DNA of 64,000 nt, from NCBI RefSeq assembly GCF_029433295.1, contig NZ_JAQTHV010000004.1:310001-374000 (forward strand), given 5' to 3'. Positions 53,765-63,725 of this stretch are shown piece after piece. How positions within the stretch are numbered: the stretch's first letter is position 1; every line of letters begins with the position of its first letter. Below the pieces are notes generated by a model that did not search any database, was not told the origin of the DNA, and worked only from the letters and a program-made list of their open reading frames with translations. The translations under genes were made by a program, and so were the position numbers. Source of the stretch: Bifidobacterium sp. ESL0784 (GTDB lineage: Bacteria; Actinomycetota; Actinomycetes; Actinomycetales; Bifidobacteriaceae).

Positions 53765-54439
53765 ATGTTGTTGCATCTTCACCTGGTCCGCCATGGGCAG
53801 ACCTATTTCAATCGTTATAACCGTCTGCAGGGCTGGTCGAATTCGCCGCTCACCGAATCCGGCATCGCCGATGCCGACAAGGCCGGCACGAAACTTGAAG
53901 GTTTCGATTTCGCCGCCGCCTATTGCTCCGACACGACGCGTGCCGAGCAGACCGCCGCCCGAATCCTCGATATCAACGAACAAGCTGGTCATAGCCGCCC
54001 GAAGCTTGTCACCGACATGCACTTCCGCGAGCAGTTCTATGGCTACTTCGAAGGCCAGGACATGAATATGGCATGGTGGGCCGCAGGCGCCCCGCACGGT
54101 GCCAAGACCTATAACCAGATCGTCGAAAAATACGGGCTCAAAGGTACCAGGGATTTTCTGAAGGAAGCGGACCCGTTCCATGACGCCGAAAGCGACGAGG
54201 AATATTGGGAACGGGCCGAGGGAGGGTTTGCGCTGATCGCCGCGAACCCTGAGCTTAAGGACGGTGACGATGTGCTGCAAATCTCACACGGAAACACGCT
54301 TCTGAGCCTGATGCACCGCTTTGCCGGCCCTGGCTATGATCTTTCCGAACGTCCGGCGAACGGCAGCGTCACTTCGCTTGATTTCGACACCAGCAAGCCG
54401 ATTGCAACCGCTGTGACGGTTGTCGCCTATAATCAATGA
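53765..54439 (+). CDS. Histidine phosphatase family protein
   Basis: 224 residues. The catalytic His is H10 in HLVRHGQTYFNRYNRLQGW; the second His is in LQISHGNTLLSL; Arg and Glu of the RHG pocket are in SDTTRAEQTA and HFREQFYGYFEG. This resembles phosphoglycerate-mutase-like phosphatases rather than true glycolytic mutase, given the long central insert. The substrate is unknown. I chose the ATG at 53765 because the RHG core begins directly after it; an ATG 24 bases upstream has no better ribosome site. Confidence 0.88.
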   Translation: MLLHLHLVRHGQTYFNRYNRLQGWSNSPLTESGIADADKAGTKLEGFDFAAAYCSDTTRAEQTAARILDINEQAGHSRPKLVTDMHFREQFYGYFEGQDMNMAWWAAGAPHGAKTYNQIVEKYGLKGTRDFLKEADPFHDAESDEEYWERAEGGFALIAANPELKDGDDVLQISHGNTLLSLMHRFAGPGYDLSERPANGSVTSLDFDTSKPIATAVTVVAYNQ

Positions 54440-54526
54440 TTCTTTCGTTCAGCGTCGTTGGCGTTGGGTAACGTTGTGTTCTATTATTGCTGAAATGTCG
54501 AGGAACTGTATCGGAAAGAGGCTTAC

Positions 54527-54955
54527 ATGAGTATTGGGGACATTGCAGGGCTTATCGCCGCCATAGCATTCGCTGTGCTGGCAGGGTTCCTGATTTATCC
54601 GCTCATCAGGTTGGGCAAGCTGTTCGACCAGCTTGCGCAGACCGTCAAGGATTCCGGCGACCATGCCATCCCGGCGCTTGACGAAGGCGTGACTACGGTG
54701 CGCCAGGTCAACAAGTCGCTCGAGGACGTCAACAAGATCTCCTCGGCAGCTTCCACGACTGCCGGCAACATCGGCGCTTTGACCGATCTCTACGGCTCGT
54801 TCCTCGGCAAACCGGTCATCAAGCTGGCGTCGTCCTTCTACGCCCTGAAATCCACCGCACAAAGCTTCATGCGCCAGAAAGGCGCGGGTTCCGCAGGTGA
54901 TGCAGCTGCGAAGGCCAAGGCCACGTCAGCCAAGGTGAAAGGCGGCAAGGAGTAA
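54527..54955 (+). CDS. DUF948 membrane-anchored protein
   Basis: 142 residues. An N-terminal membrane helix (about 8-28) is followed by a long helical region with KLFDQLAQTVKDSGDHAIPAL, the DUF948 pattern, and a lysine/alanine-rich tail. Similar proteins in Gram-positives are general-stress or envelope proteins of unknown function. It precedes a second small membrane protein after 2 bases and alaS after that, an arrangement common in bifidobacteria as far as I recall. Confidence 0.85.
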   Translation: MSIGDIAGLIAAIAFAVLAGFLIYPLIRLGKLFDQLAQTVKDSGDHAIPALDEGVTTVRQVNKSLEDVNKISSAASTTAGNIGALTDLYGSFLGKPVIKLASSFYALKSTAQSFMRQKGAGSAGDAAAKAKATSAKVKGGKE

Positions 54956-54957
54956 CG

Positions 54958-55194
54958 ATGGTCAAACGAATTTTCTGGGTGTCGCTTGGTGTGGTCGTCG
55001 GCGTGGTCGCCGTTTCGAAAGCCGAGGCATATGTACGTGCCAACACCCCCGACAAGGCGCGTCAGTTCGTGCTCGGCCCCGATCAGGATCATGTCATGCA
55101 GCGTTCCCTGCGAGGCCTGTTTGACGAGTTCAACGCCACGCGTATCGCCCGTGAGCAGGAGCTGAACTCGCAGTACGCCGACAAGCTCGGCTGA
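54958..55194 (+). CDS. Small membrane protein upstream of alaS
   Basis: 78 residues: one N-terminal helix (about 4-22, IFWVSLGVVVGVVAVSKAEAY) and a polar helical tail ending NSQYADKLG. It starts 2 bases after the DUF948 gene behind GGCAAGGAGTAACG, so the two are cotranslated. I recognise no function; the pairing suggests that the two proteins act together at the membrane. Confidence 0.75.
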   Translation: MVKRIFWVSLGVVVGVVAVSKAEAYVRANTPDKARQFVLGPDQDHVMQRSLRGLFDEFNATRIAREQELNSQYADKLG

Positions 55195-55213
55195 TTATTC
55201 CATCCGGCGACGC

Positions 55214-55250
55214 CGGCTGTGGCCTAACGATCCCTTACCGGTCACAGCCG
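55214..55250 (+). terminator. Hairpin between the DUF948 pair and alaS
   Basis: CGGCTGTG (55214-55221) pairs with CACAGCCG (55243-55250), with inner GCC/GGT pairing. No T-run follows. The rest of the 209-base gap has no T-box core. Confidence 0.45.
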
Positions 55251-55403
55251 CAATAGATGGAACGTAATAAATAATTTCGTCAGCACAGACTTCGAAATCA
55301 AAGGAATCGAATAACCGGTTCTCGAAAATTCAAGTTTTATTTTTATGTGATAAGTAGCATCGCAACAGTTTCGTTGCGAACGAAGCAAGGAGCAGCAGCA
55401 AGC

Positions 55404-58085
55404 ATGCGCACCTCTGAAATCGCCAGCAGGTTCCAACACTATTTTGAGAAGCAGGGCCATCTGGTCCTTCCTTCGGCATCATTGATTTCGCCGAATCCGA
55501 CGACACTGTTCACCATCGCCGGCATGGTTCCGTTCATTCCGTATCTGTTGGGCGAACAGACCCCGCCGAGCAAGCGTGTGACCTCCAACCAGAAGTGCGT
55601 GCGCACGCTGGACATCGACGAGGTCGGCAAGACCACCCGCCACGGCACCTTCTTCCAGATGCTCGGCAACTTCTCCTTCGGCGACTATTTCAAGGCTGAA
55701 GCCATCCATTACGCGTGGGAACTTTTGACCACCCCGCAGGATAAGGGCGGCCTGGGCTTCGACCCCGAGACCTTGTGGGTCACTACTTACACGGATGACG
55801 ATGAGGCGCGTTCCCTGTGGGTCAACGAGGGCATGGACCCGGAGCACATGGAAATCCTCGGTATGGAAGACAACTTCTGGACCACCGGCGGCCCCGGTCC
55901 TGGCGGCCCCTGCTCCGAGATCTACGTCGACCGCGGCCCGAAGTACGGCAAGGAGGGCGGTCCCAGCGCCGACGACAACCGTTATATCGAGATCTGGGAT
56001 CTGGTCTTTGAGAATTACGCCGTCGACAACGTCAAGTCCAAGACCGACCTGCACATTGTCGGCGAGCTTGAACATAAGAACATCGATACCGGCGCCGGCC
56101 TCGAGCGCGTGGCCTATCTGCTGCAAGGTAAGCAGAACATTTATGAAACCGATGAGATCTACCCGGTCATCGAGGCTGCCGAGAAGATTTCCGGCCACAA
56201 GTATGGCGAGGATGAAGAATCCGATGTCCGCTTCCGTGTCGTGGCCGACCACGTACGTTCCGCGCTGATGATCATGAGTGATGGCGTGCGTCCGAGCAAC
56301 ATCGGCCGTGGCTATGTGCTGCGTCGTCTGCTGCGTCGCACCGTCCGCTCGATGAAGATGCTCGGTGTCAATGAGCCCGTGCTGCCTACGCTTTTCCCGG
56401 TTTCCAAGGACGCGATGGTGCCTAGCTATCCGGAATTGAACGACACGTTCCACGATGTTTCCGAAGCTGCCTACGGCGAGGAGGATGCCTTCCGCCGCAC
56501 GCTCGAGAACGGCACGACCATTCTCGATACCGCTGTCAAGAAAGCCAAGAAGTCAGGCAACGACGAGGTCTCCGGCAAGGACGCCTTCACATTGCATGAC
56601 ACTTATGGCTTCCCGATCGAGCTGACTCGTGAGATGGCCGGCGAGCAGGGTGTCAAGGTCGATGACAAGGGCTTCCAGGAGTTGATGGATGAGCAGAAGT
56701 CACGCGCCCGTGCCGACGCCTTGAAGAAGCGCCACAACGTGGACGTCAGCGTCTACGACGATTTCAAGAAGACCTTGAAGAAGCCGATCGAGTTCCTGGG
56801 ATACAAGGATCACTCCAGCCGGTCAACCATCATCGGCATCTTCCTTGAAGGCAAGGGAAGCGTGCAAAGCGTCGAAGGCCCGGCCAACGTCGAGATCGTG
56901 CTCGACCGCACCCCGTTCTATGCGGAGCAGGGCGGCCAGCTGGCCGACGAAGGCGAGATGATCTCCGATGACGGTGCCGTGCTCGAGGTCGATGACGTGC
57001 AGAAGCCCATCAAGGACCTGATTGTGCAAAGCTGCCGTCTGACTGAAGGCAAGCTCAGTGTCGGTGAGAAGGTCAATGCCACCATCGACGAGGAGCGTCG
57101 CCGTGGCTTGGCCCGTTCCCACACCGCCACCCATATGCTGCACAAGGCCCTGCGCGAAGTGCTTGGCGAGCAGGCCACCCAGCGTGGTTCGTTGGTGGCT
57201 CCCGACTATCTGCATTTCGACTTCCAGTGGACCGCTGCCATGACCCGTGAGGAAATCGACAAGGTCGAGGAGCGCGTCGTGCAGCGCGCCTGCGACGATC
57301 TGCCCGTCACCATGGTGGAAATGGATTACAAGAAGGCGCTTGAGCTTGGATCCATGCACCTCTTCGGCGAAAAGTACGGAGACCGCGTACGCGTGGTGAC
57401 TATTGGCGAGGACGCATGGAGCCGCGAGCTCTGCGGTGGCACCCATCTTGACGCCACCGGCAAGATCGGCGAATTTGTCATCACTTCCGAGTCTTCCGTC
57501 GGTTCCGGTGTTCGCCGCATCGAAGCGTTCATGGGCAAGAAGGCCTACGAATTCAACGACAAGCAGCACAAGACCGTCTCCGGTTTGGCCGACGAGCTCA
57601 AGGTCCGTCCCGAAGAGCTGCGTGACCGTGTGCTTGCTCTCGAAAGCAAGGTCAAGGAAGCCGACCAGCGCCTGAATGCATTGTACGAATCCCAGCTCGA
57701 GGCTGCGGTGCCGGCGTTGATTGCGCAGGCTGAGGCCGATTCGGATGCCCCGGTGGAACTGGTGGCTTCCAATGTAGGCCACTTCGGAACGTTCGACGCA
57801 CTTCGCAAGACCGTGATGGATATCCGTGCCAAACTCGGAGACAAGAAGTCCGCGGTCATCGCGCTTTCCGGCGTCAACGAACAAGGCAAGCCGATGGTCG
57901 CCGTGGCCACCAATGATGACGCACGCAAGGCCGGTTTCAAGGCCGGCGATCTGGTGCGCGTGGCCTCCAAGGTGCTCGGTGGCGGTGGCGGCGGCAAGCC
58001 CGACTTCGCCCAGGGCGGCGGAGCCGATGCCACCAAGATCGACGAGGCGCTCAAGGCCCTGCGCCGGGCCGTTCGCAAGGACTGA
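55404..58085 (+). CDS. alaS: Alanine-tRNA ligase
   Basis: 893 residues. It charges tRNA-Ala and edits mischarged Ser and Gly. The class II aminoacylation core (1-~260) starts [19 protein letters not shown] with motif 2 near [20 protein letters not shown] and motif 3 GAGLERV. The editing domain has the zinc ligands SHTATHMLH (about 572) and [10 protein letters not shown] (about 676). The C-terminal C-Ala domain follows, ending with a Gly-rich turn ([17 protein letters not shown]). The ATG follows AAGGAGCAGCAGCAAGC. It is followed by ruvX after 7 bases. Confidence 0.98.
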   Translation: MRTSEIASRFQHYFEKQGHLVLPSASLISPNPTTLFTIAGMVPFIPYLLGEQTPPSKRVTSNQKCVRTLDIDEVGKTTRHGTFFQMLGNFSFGDYFKAEAIHYAWELLTTPQDKGGLGFDPETLWVTTYTDDDEARSLWVNEGMDPEHMEILGMEDNFWTTGGPGPGGPCSEIYVDRGPKYGKEGGPSADDNRYIEIWDLVFENYAVDNVKSKTDLHIVGELEHKNIDTGAGLERVAYLLQGKQNIYETDEIYPVIEAAEKISGHKYGEDEESDVRFRVVADHVRSALMIMSDGVRPSNIGRGYVLRRLLRRTVRSMKMLGVNEPVLPTLFPVSKDAMVPSYPELNDTFHDVSEAAYGEEDAFRRTLENGTTILDTAVKKAKKSGNDEVSGKDAFTLHDTYGFPIELTREMAGEQGVKVDDKGFQELMDEQKSRARADALKKRHNVDVSVYDDFKKTLKKPIEFLGYKDHSSRSTIIGIFLEGKGSVQSVEGPANVEIVLDRTPFYAEQGGQLADEGEMISDDGAVLEVDDVQKPIKDLIVQSCRLTEGKLSVGEKVNATIDEERRRGLARSHTATHMLHKALREVLGEQATQRGSLVAPDYLHFDFQWTAAMTREEIDKVEERVVQRACDDLPVTMVEMDYKKALELGSMHLFGEKYGDRVRVVTIGEDAWSRELCGGTHLDATGKIGEFVITSESSVGSGVRRIEAFMGKKAYEFNDKQHKTVSGLADELKVRPEELRDRVLALESKVKEADQRLNALYESQLEAAVPALIAQAEADSDAPVELVASNVGHFGTFDALRKTVMDIRAKLGDKKSAVIALSGVNEQGKPMVAVATNDDARKAGFKAGDLVRVASKVLGGGGGGKPDFAQGGGADATKIDEALKALRRAVRKD

Positions 58086-58092
58086 AAATCGT

Positions 58093-58548
58093 ATGACATG
58101 GCTGGGCGTGGATCTGGGAGACGCCAGGGTCGGCTTGGCCTTGAGCGACCCTGAGCTCTCCTTCGCCCACCCCGAAGGCAATATCCAGGCTAACGGCGAT
58201 TCATTCCGTGCCTTGGACGAGGTGGTGGACTTCATCGACGACCATGTCGACATCGATCGGGTTGTCATTGGCCTGCCGCTTTTGCTGAGTGGAGAAGCAG
58301 GTAAAAGCGCCAAAAAAGCCAAACGCTGGGCTGCCAATCTTGCCAAGCGACTCGAAATCGCCGTCCAGAGTGAGGATTATAAAATAGACAATGTCCCGGA
58401 AATAGTACTTCAGGACGAACGCCTCACTACGGTGAGCGCACACCATCAGCTGAGCCAAGCCAGCGTTCAGAGCAGAAATCACAGGCCGGTGGTCGACCAG
58501 CAGTCGGCGGTTGTCATTCTCCAGTCGGCTTTGGACACACGTCGCTGA
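58093..58548 (+). CDS. ruvX: Putative Holliday junction resolvase / pre-16S rRNA nuclease
   Basis: 151 residues, YqgF/RuvX family with RNase H fold. Acidic residues: Asp in LGVDLGDARVGLAL, Glu in VLQDERLTT, and Asp in VVDQQSAVVILQSALD. In E. coli YqgF matures the 5' end of 16S rRNA. It lies between alaS and mltG, the usual order in actinobacteria. The start 7 bases after the alaS stop uses GCAAGGACTG, within the alaS end, as its ribosome site. Confidence 0.94.
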   Translation: MTWLGVDLGDARVGLALSDPELSFAHPEGNIQANGDSFRALDEVVDFIDDHVDIDRVVIGLPLLLSGEAGKSAKKAKRWAANLAKRLEIAVQSEDYKIDNVPEIVLQDERLTTVSAHHQLSQASVQSRNHRPVVDQQSAVVILQSALDTRR

Positions 58549-58572
58549 CAAAGCGAAAACAGAGGGGAATTC

Positions 58573-59751
58573 ATGCCAGAAGACTTCAACGAGCTTTTCG
58601 ACACGAACGCTGAGTGGGTGGATTCCACCGGCTCTTCTTCTGATGCCCAGCCGCCGAAGCCTCCCAAATCCCGTCACGAAATGCGTCTGCGCAAGCAGCG
58701 GCTCCGTCGCCGCAAGATGGCCATCGCTGCCATTGTGGCAGTCATCGTGTTGATTGTAGGCTGTGGCGGATTTTTTGGCATAAGAGCGCTCACCCATCTG
58801 TCCAACGCTAATAATTCCCAAGAGGTCTCCACTGATTACCAAGGCCCTGGAACCGGCAAGGTCTGGTTCACCGTCGAAACCGGTGAAGGCGTCGCTTCCA
58901 TCGCAGCCCATCTGGTCAAGGCCGGCGTGGTCAAGAACGCGGATACGTTCGCCAGCACGGTTGCCGCCAACAACAGCACCCTGTATCCGGGAATGTATCA
59001 GCTCAAAAAGCATATGTCGTCCATCGAAGCGGTGAAAATCCTCTCCGACAGGACCAAGGCCACCGGATTCCTGGAGGTCAAGGCGGGGGAACGAAGCTCG
59101 GAGGTCATCACTCAGGCCTCGCAACTTTCCGGAATCGACAAATCCCAGTTTGATGCGATTGTCAACGGAGGTGGGCAGGGAATTCTCCCAACTGAAGCCG
59201 GAGGCAAATTCGAAGGCTGGCTTGAACCGGGCATTTACGACGTCAAAAAGAAAGGCAGCACCGCGACTTCGATCCTCAAGACCATCGTCGATAAGCGCGT
59301 TGCCAAACTCAACGATTTGAAAGTACCCACCGGTGCGCAACGCGAAACCATCATCAACATGGCCTCCATTGCCGAATCCGAAGTGAACCGGCCAGAATAT
59401 TACGGCAAGGTCGTGCGCGTCATCGTCAACCGGCTCAATCAGAGCATGGCACTGGGCATGGATTCCACCGTTGCCTACGGAGCGAATGTCAAGCCGAGCC
59501 AGCTCACCAACGCGATGCTCAACGACGCTTCCGACCCTTACAACACCCGTATCAACAAAGGTTTGCCGCCCACTCCGATCAGCTCTCCCGGAGATGCAGC
59601 CATCAAGGCCGCCATGGATCCCACAGAGGGCAATTGGCTTTACTTCGTCACCACGAACCTGCAGACCGGCGAGACCAAGTTTGTCGCCACCCAGGACGAA
59701 TTCAACCAGATTCGCCAGGAATACAAGTCCCAAAACCCGGGTGCCAACTAG
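58573..59751 (+). CDS. mltG: Endolytic murein transglycosylase MltG
   Basis: 392 residues. A 45-residue basic cytosolic tail and a membrane helix (about 48-72) precede a LysM-like part and the YceG catalytic domain: MASIAESEVNRPEYY with the catalytic Glu (about 268), LGMDSTVAYG, and YNTRINKGLPPTPISSPG. It cuts nascent peptidoglycan strands near the membrane and sets glycan length. The ATG follows AGAGGGGAATTC. It begins 24 bases after ruvX, in one operon with alaS-ruvX. Confidence 0.95.
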   Translation: MPEDFNELFDTNAEWVDSTGSSSDAQPPKPPKSRHEMRLRKQRLRRRKMAIAAIVAVIVLIVGCGGFFGIRALTHLSNANNSQEVSTDYQGPGTGKVWFTVETGEGVASIAAHLVKAGVVKNADTFASTVAANNSTLYPGMYQLKKHMSSIEAVKILSDRTKATGFLEVKAGERSSEVITQASQLSGIDKSQFDAIVNGGGQGILPTEAGGKFEGWLEPGIYDVKKKGSTATSILKTIVDKRVAKLNDLKVPTGAQRETIINMASIAESEVNRPEYYGKVVRVIVNRLNQSMALGMDSTVAYGANVKPSQLTNAMLNDASDPYNTRINKGLPPTPISSPGDAAIKAAMDPTEGNWLYFVTTNLQTGETKFVATQDEFNQIRQEYKSQNPGAN

Positions 59752-59816
59752 TTTTTAGTTCATTTATTTATTGGTTATTTTGCGGTTACGTTTTGTAGTC
59801 TAGGTACTTTTAGTGG

Positions 59817-59911
59817 TTGGTCGCGGGTTTGGCGGGATATACAATGTTCTGGACACTCAAGGCCGTTCGGCTAAGCTCACGCCGGAACATCGCATATCCC
59901 GCCAAACCCGC
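59817..59911. repeat. Long inverted-repeat element 1
   Basis: GCGGGTTTGGCGGGATAT (59823-59840) is perfectly complementary to ATATCCCGCCAAACCCGC (59894-59911), and the inner AATGTTCTGG/CCGGAACAT also pair. The arms extend toward the middle with part-conserved bases. The core TTGGCGGGATAT recurs in element 2 in the same orientation. Confidence 0.75.
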
Positions 59912-59973
59912 TTATGTAACGATTAAAAGAAAAAGATTTCGTTAAATTTCGTAGGATAGCTAACCAGCATGAG

Positions 59974-60160
59974 TGGATTGGCGGGATATGCGATGCTGAG
60001 GAGTAAAGCTTGGCCTAAGCAAAATCTTCGATTTTGCCTTCGCGCTCGATATATCGCACTCACTTCGCCTACACGAAGCCCAGTGGGCTTCGTGCTTAAC
60101 GGCTCAGCCAGTAAGGGTTCCGAAGCATTGTATATTTTCCCTAATCCACGACAAGCCGCT
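59974..60160. repeat. Long inverted-repeat element 2 with inner hairpins
   Basis: The left end GGATTGGCGGGATATGCGATG (from 59975) matches, inverted and diverged, the right end GCATTGTATATTTTCCCTAA (60125-60144 and following TCCACG). The inside holds GCAAAATC-TTC-GATTTTGC (60019-60037) and the 23-base palindrome CACGAAGCCCA-G-TGGGCTTCGTG (60072-60094). Both ends match element 1, so the two are one family. No ORF is present. It may be a non-autonomous mobile element or a structured RNA. Confidence 0.65.
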
Positions 60161-60193
60161 AAACGCAACTTATCGAGACATAACTGGTGATGG

Positions 60194-60670
60194 CTATATA
60201 GCGGATAAAAGTGATGCAATAATCCCTGCGAACACGATTACGGGGACGAACGGGGCTTTGCGAGAGTTAGTTGGCTTGGCGAGTTTGGGGTAGAGGGGGA
60301 TCCAGAGTAGGCCGAGAGCGCCCATGAGAAGCCACCAGTAGAGGTAGGGCATCAGACCGAAGGAGCCTACGGCAAAGCCTGTCAGGAATGATGCGGTGAC
60401 GTCGCCGAAACCTAGGGCGCCTGGCTTCAAACGCGAGAGCAGGTACTGGATGGCGGCGGATAAGGCTGCATATCCAAGGGGGAGCAAGATTTTAGCGGGA
60501 TTGTGCTCGACGATGGAAAGCGCAAGAAAGATCGCCAACTGTATCAGAGCCCCGAGTGCCACCCACGTTCGAGGTACGCGAAAACGGCGGATGTCTTCGA
60601 TGACTAGCGTCAGTCCGCAGATCAGACTCGGGAGTACCGCAATGTAGGCCATATCGGTAAGATAGTTCAT
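60194..60670 (-). CDS. Prepilin peptidase-like (A24) membrane protein
   Basis: 158 residues from the ATG at 60670 (upstream TTG and downstream ATG are alternatives; ribosome sites are weak). Six membrane helices. The two catalytic Asp sites are seen as LVIEDIRRFRVP and GALGFGDVTASFLTGF, close to the usual D-x-R...IPN and FGxGDxK. This is the short TadV/CpaA form without a methyltransferase domain. No pilin gene is in the window. In related actinobacteria a similar gene often lies between aroE and aroC; here aroE is absent and the gene is on the other strand. Confidence 0.78.
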   Translation of the reverse strand: MNYLTDMAYIAVLPSLICGLTLVIEDIRRFRVPRTWVALGALIQLAIFLALSIVEHNPAKILLPLGYAALSAAIQYLLSRLKPGALGFGDVTASFLTGFAVGSFGLMPYLYWWLLMGALGLLWIPLYPKLAKPTNSRKAPFVPVIVFAGIIASLLSAI

Positions 60671-60768
60671 AAACCCATGATTTGACGAATGGAAAGCGCG
60701 GAAACGCGGAAAATTCAAGGTTTATTTTTAAATTGATGAAATTTGTCAAAGTTCGATAAGGAGCAAGC

Positions 60769-61953
60769 ATGTTGCGTTGGCAGACGGCAGGGGAATCGCA
60801 CGGTGAGGCATTGGTCGCGATGATTGAAGGCCTTCCGGCCGGCGTCGAGGTGCGCTCGCAGGATGTCGTGGACGCGTTGGCACGGCGGCGTCTGGGCTAC
60901 GGGCGCGGGGCGCGCATGAAGTTCGAACAGGACAAGGTCCGTCTTTTGACCGGCGTGCGCCACGGCAAGACGCTTGGGTCGCCGGTTTCCATCGAGATCG
61001 CCAACACCGAGTGGCCCAAGTGGACCGAGGTCATGAGCGCCGACCCGCTCGATCACGAGCTGCCTCCGACAGGTCGTAACGAGCCGCTGACCCGCCCGCG
61101 CCCTGGCCATGCCGATCTGACCGGTATGCGCAAATATGGTTTTGATGATGCCCGCAACGCGCTTGAACGTTCCAGCGCTCGCGAAACCGCCTCGCGTGTG
61201 GCGTTGGGTGAAGTGGCTGCGAAGTTCCTCGAGCAGGCGGTGGGTATCCGCACGGTTGCCCATGTGGTTGCTCTTGGCGGCGAAAAAGCCGATGCCACCA
61301 CGTTGCCGACGCCGGCCGACGTCGAAGCCCTTGACGCTTCTCCCGTGCGCACGCTCGACAAGGATGCCGAGAAACGCATGATGGCCAAGGTTGACGAGGC
61401 CAAGGCTCGCGCTGATACGCTCGGCGGCGTCGTTGAAGTCATCGCCTATGGTGTGCCTGCCGGATTGGGAACGTATGTGGAAAGCGACCGCAGGCTTGAC
61501 GGTGCGCTGGCCGGTGCGCTGATGGGCATTCAGGCCATCAAAGGCGTAGAGGTCGGAGACGGGTTCCTTGAAGCCGAACGATTCGGTTCTGAAGCTCACG
61601 ATGAGATGTTTGTGGATGACAACGGCCATATCCAACGCTATTCAAATCGTTCCGGCGGCACCGAAGGCGGGATGTCGGACGGACAGCCGATCCGTGTTCG
61701 TGCCGCGATGAAACCGATCCCCTCGATTCCGCGTGCCTTGCGTACCGTTGATGTCACCACAGGCGAAGAGGCCAAGGCCATCAACCAGCGTTCCGACACC
61801 ACCGCGGTGCCGGCCGCTTCCGTGGTCGCCGAGGCCATGGTGCGCCTGACATTGGCCAAGTTCGTGCTCGAGAAGTTCGGCGGCGACAGTGTCGAGGAGA
61901 CACGCCGCAACGCACAGAATTACTTGGATTCATGGCCGGAGCACATGCGCTGA
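60769..61953 (+). CDS. aroC: Chorismate synthase
   Basis: 394 residues. It makes chorismate from EPSP using reduced FMN. Signatures: [44 protein letters not shown] (fragments), [23 protein letters not shown] and [16 protein letters not shown]. The FMN-binding Arg residues are intact. The ATG follows AAGGAGCAAGC. It begins the operon aroC-aroKB-aroQ. It works after AroA (15022). Confidence 0.98.
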   Translation: MLRWQTAGESHGEALVAMIEGLPAGVEVRSQDVVDALARRRLGYGRGARMKFEQDKVRLLTGVRHGKTLGSPVSIEIANTEWPKWTEVMSADPLDHELPPTGRNEPLTRPRPGHADLTGMRKYGFDDARNALERSSARETASRVALGEVAAKFLEQAVGIRTVAHVVALGGEKADATTLPTPADVEALDASPVRTLDKDAEKRMMAKVDEAKARADTLGGVVEVIAYGVPAGLGTYVESDRRLDGALAGALMGIQAIKGVEVGDGFLEAERFGSEAHDEMFVDDNGHIQRYSNRSGGTEGGMSDGQPIRVRAAMKPIPSIPRALRTVDVTTGEEAKAINQRSDTTAVPAASVVAEAMVRLTLAKFVLEKFGGDSVEETRRNAQNYLDSWPEHMR

Positions 61954-62049
61954 TTGGTGTTTTGCGATACTGCGATATTTGATTCGTTGTAATGAAATTC
62001 AGCAAAATAAAGTAAGTGCTTGATACAGAGAGAAAAAGGTGCAGCAATC

Positions 62050-63675
62050 ATGAGTGGTCATCGTCCGCTTGCCGTGGTCATCGGCATGCCCGGTGCCGGT
62101 AAAACGCGCGTGGGCCGCGAGGCGGCGCAGATGCTTGATGTCGATTTCGCGGATGCGGATATCGAGATCGAGCAGGAAGCAGGAATGAAGATTCCCCGAT
62201 ATTTCGAAAAATACGGGGAACCTGCCTTCCGCAAGCTCGAGGCCGAGGTCATAGCCGATCTGCTGGAGTCGTTCGATGGGTTGCTTGCGTTGGGCGGCGG
62301 TGCCCCTATGACTCAGTCCACGCGAGACGTGCTCGCTGACTATATCGTCGACGGCGGCAAACTGGTCTATCTCGAAGCCGACAAGCACGAAGCCATGGAA
62401 CGCGCCGCACGCGGCGGCAACCGACCGATGCTCAATGGCGACGCCAATAAACGCTGGAGGAAACTCTATGAGGAGCGTGACCCCGTGTTTCGCAAAATAT
62501 CCAATTTGCATGTGCACACCCATGGTTCGACGCCGCGCGTGGCGGCAAGAAAGCTGAGCAATATGATTCAGGAACGCATCGTCCATGTCACCGGTTCGGG
62601 TATCGAGCCCTATGATGTCTGCATTGGCCAAGGCACCTTGAACCGTTTGCCGGAAGTGGTTGGTCCGGATGTGTTGCGCGTCGCTCTGATCCATACCCAA
62701 CCTGTGCAGCGGCACTCCGATCAGGCTCGTGCTTTGCTGCGTCAGGCCGGTTACGAGGTCTACGACATGGTCATCCCCGACGCGGAAAAGGGCAAGACCG
62801 TTGACGTGGCCAAAACCATTTGGAAACGGCTCGGGGAGATTGGCTTCACCCGTTCCGATGCCATTGTCGGGCTGGGCGGGGGAGCCGCTACCGATCTTGC
62901 CGGCTTCATCGCGGCGACCTGGATGCGCGGCATCCGTTACGTCAATTGCCCTACCTCCCTGCTAGCCATGGTCGATGCTTCTACCGGCGGCAAAACCGGC
63001 ATCAACACCGACGAGGGCAAGAATCTGGTCGGTTCGTTCTACACGCCTGCCGGTGTGCTCGCCGATTTGCGGACATTGAAGACACTGCCACGTGATATCT
63101 TCACCGAAGGACTCGGCGAAGTCACCAAGTCAGGGTTCATCCGTGACACGAAAATCCTCGATATTTTGCAGGAGCACTCCGAGGAATTGAGGAACTTCAA
63201 CGGTGACGATTTCCTAGGTTCGCCGCTTGAGAACGTGGTCGCCGAGCTGATCGAGCGTACGGTTCGTGTCAAGGCCTACCATGTCTCCAACGACTTGAAG
63301 GAGGCTGGACTACGAGAATTCCTCAATTATGGGCACACGCTGGCCCATGCCATCGAAAAACTCGAGAACTTCCGCTGGCGCCACGGCAACGCCGTTGCCG
63401 TCGGTTGCGTCTATGCCGCCGAACTATCCCATATCCTCGGTCATATCGATCAGGAAACCGTCGATCTGCACCGTTCGATCTTCTCTTCGCTCGGCCTGCC
63501 GATTTCATGGGACGGCGGCGATTGGGATTCCGTACTCGCGCTGATGCACAAGGACAAGAAGGCGCGTGGCAACACGTTGCGGTTCGTCATCCTCGACAGT
63601 GTCGGCCACCCGATGCACCTTGAGGATCCTCCGATGGATGCTCTTGTCGAGGCGTTCCAGCGGATTCGTAGTTGA
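62050..63675 (+). CDS. aroK/aroB: Shikimate kinase / 3-dehydroquinate synthase fusion
   Basis: 541 residues in one chain. Residues 1-175 are shikimate kinase: P-loop [11 protein letters not shown] (12-22), ADADIEIEQ and GGGAP. Residues about 185-541 are dehydroquinate synthase with the NAD site [39 protein letters not shown], and zinc His residues in [11 protein letters not shown] and [10 protein letters not shown]. One protein thus does steps 2 and 5 of the shikimate pathway. The fusion is usual in bifidobacteria. The ATG follows AAAAAGGTGCAGCAATC. It lies between aroC and aroQ. Confidence 0.97.
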   Translation: MSGHRPLAVVIGMPGAGKTRVGREAAQMLDVDFADADIEIEQEAGMKIPRYFEKYGEPAFRKLEAEVIADLLESFDGLLALGGGAPMTQSTRDVLADYIVDGGKLVYLEADKHEAMERAARGGNRPMLNGDANKRWRKLYEERDPVFRKISNLHVHTHGSTPRVAARKLSNMIQERIVHVTGSGIEPYDVCIGQGTLNRLPEVVGPDVLRVALIHTQPVQRHSDQARALLRQAGYEVYDMVIPDAEKGKTVDVAKTIWKRLGEIGFTRSDAIVGLGGGAATDLAGFIAATWMRGIRYVNCPTSLLAMVDASTGGKTGINTDEGKNLVGSFYTPAGVLADLRTLKTLPRDIFTEGLGEVTKSGFIRDTKILDILQEHSEELRNFNGDDFLGSPLENVVAELIERTVRVKAYHVSNDLKEAGLREFLNYGHTLAHAIEKLENFRWRHGNAVAVGCVYAAELSHILGHIDQETVDLHRSIFSSLGLPISWDGGDWDSVLALMHKDKKARGNTLRFVILDSVGHPMHLEDPPMDALVEAFQRIRS

Positions 63676-63725
63676 TTGGCTGAATATTAATAATTAATAA
63701 TTGTGAACATAAAAGGACAGAACAA

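Noticed and set aside
55195..55403. T-box leader upstream of alaS
   Set aside because: The conserved T-box sequence and antiterminator are missing; only one plain hairpin is present.
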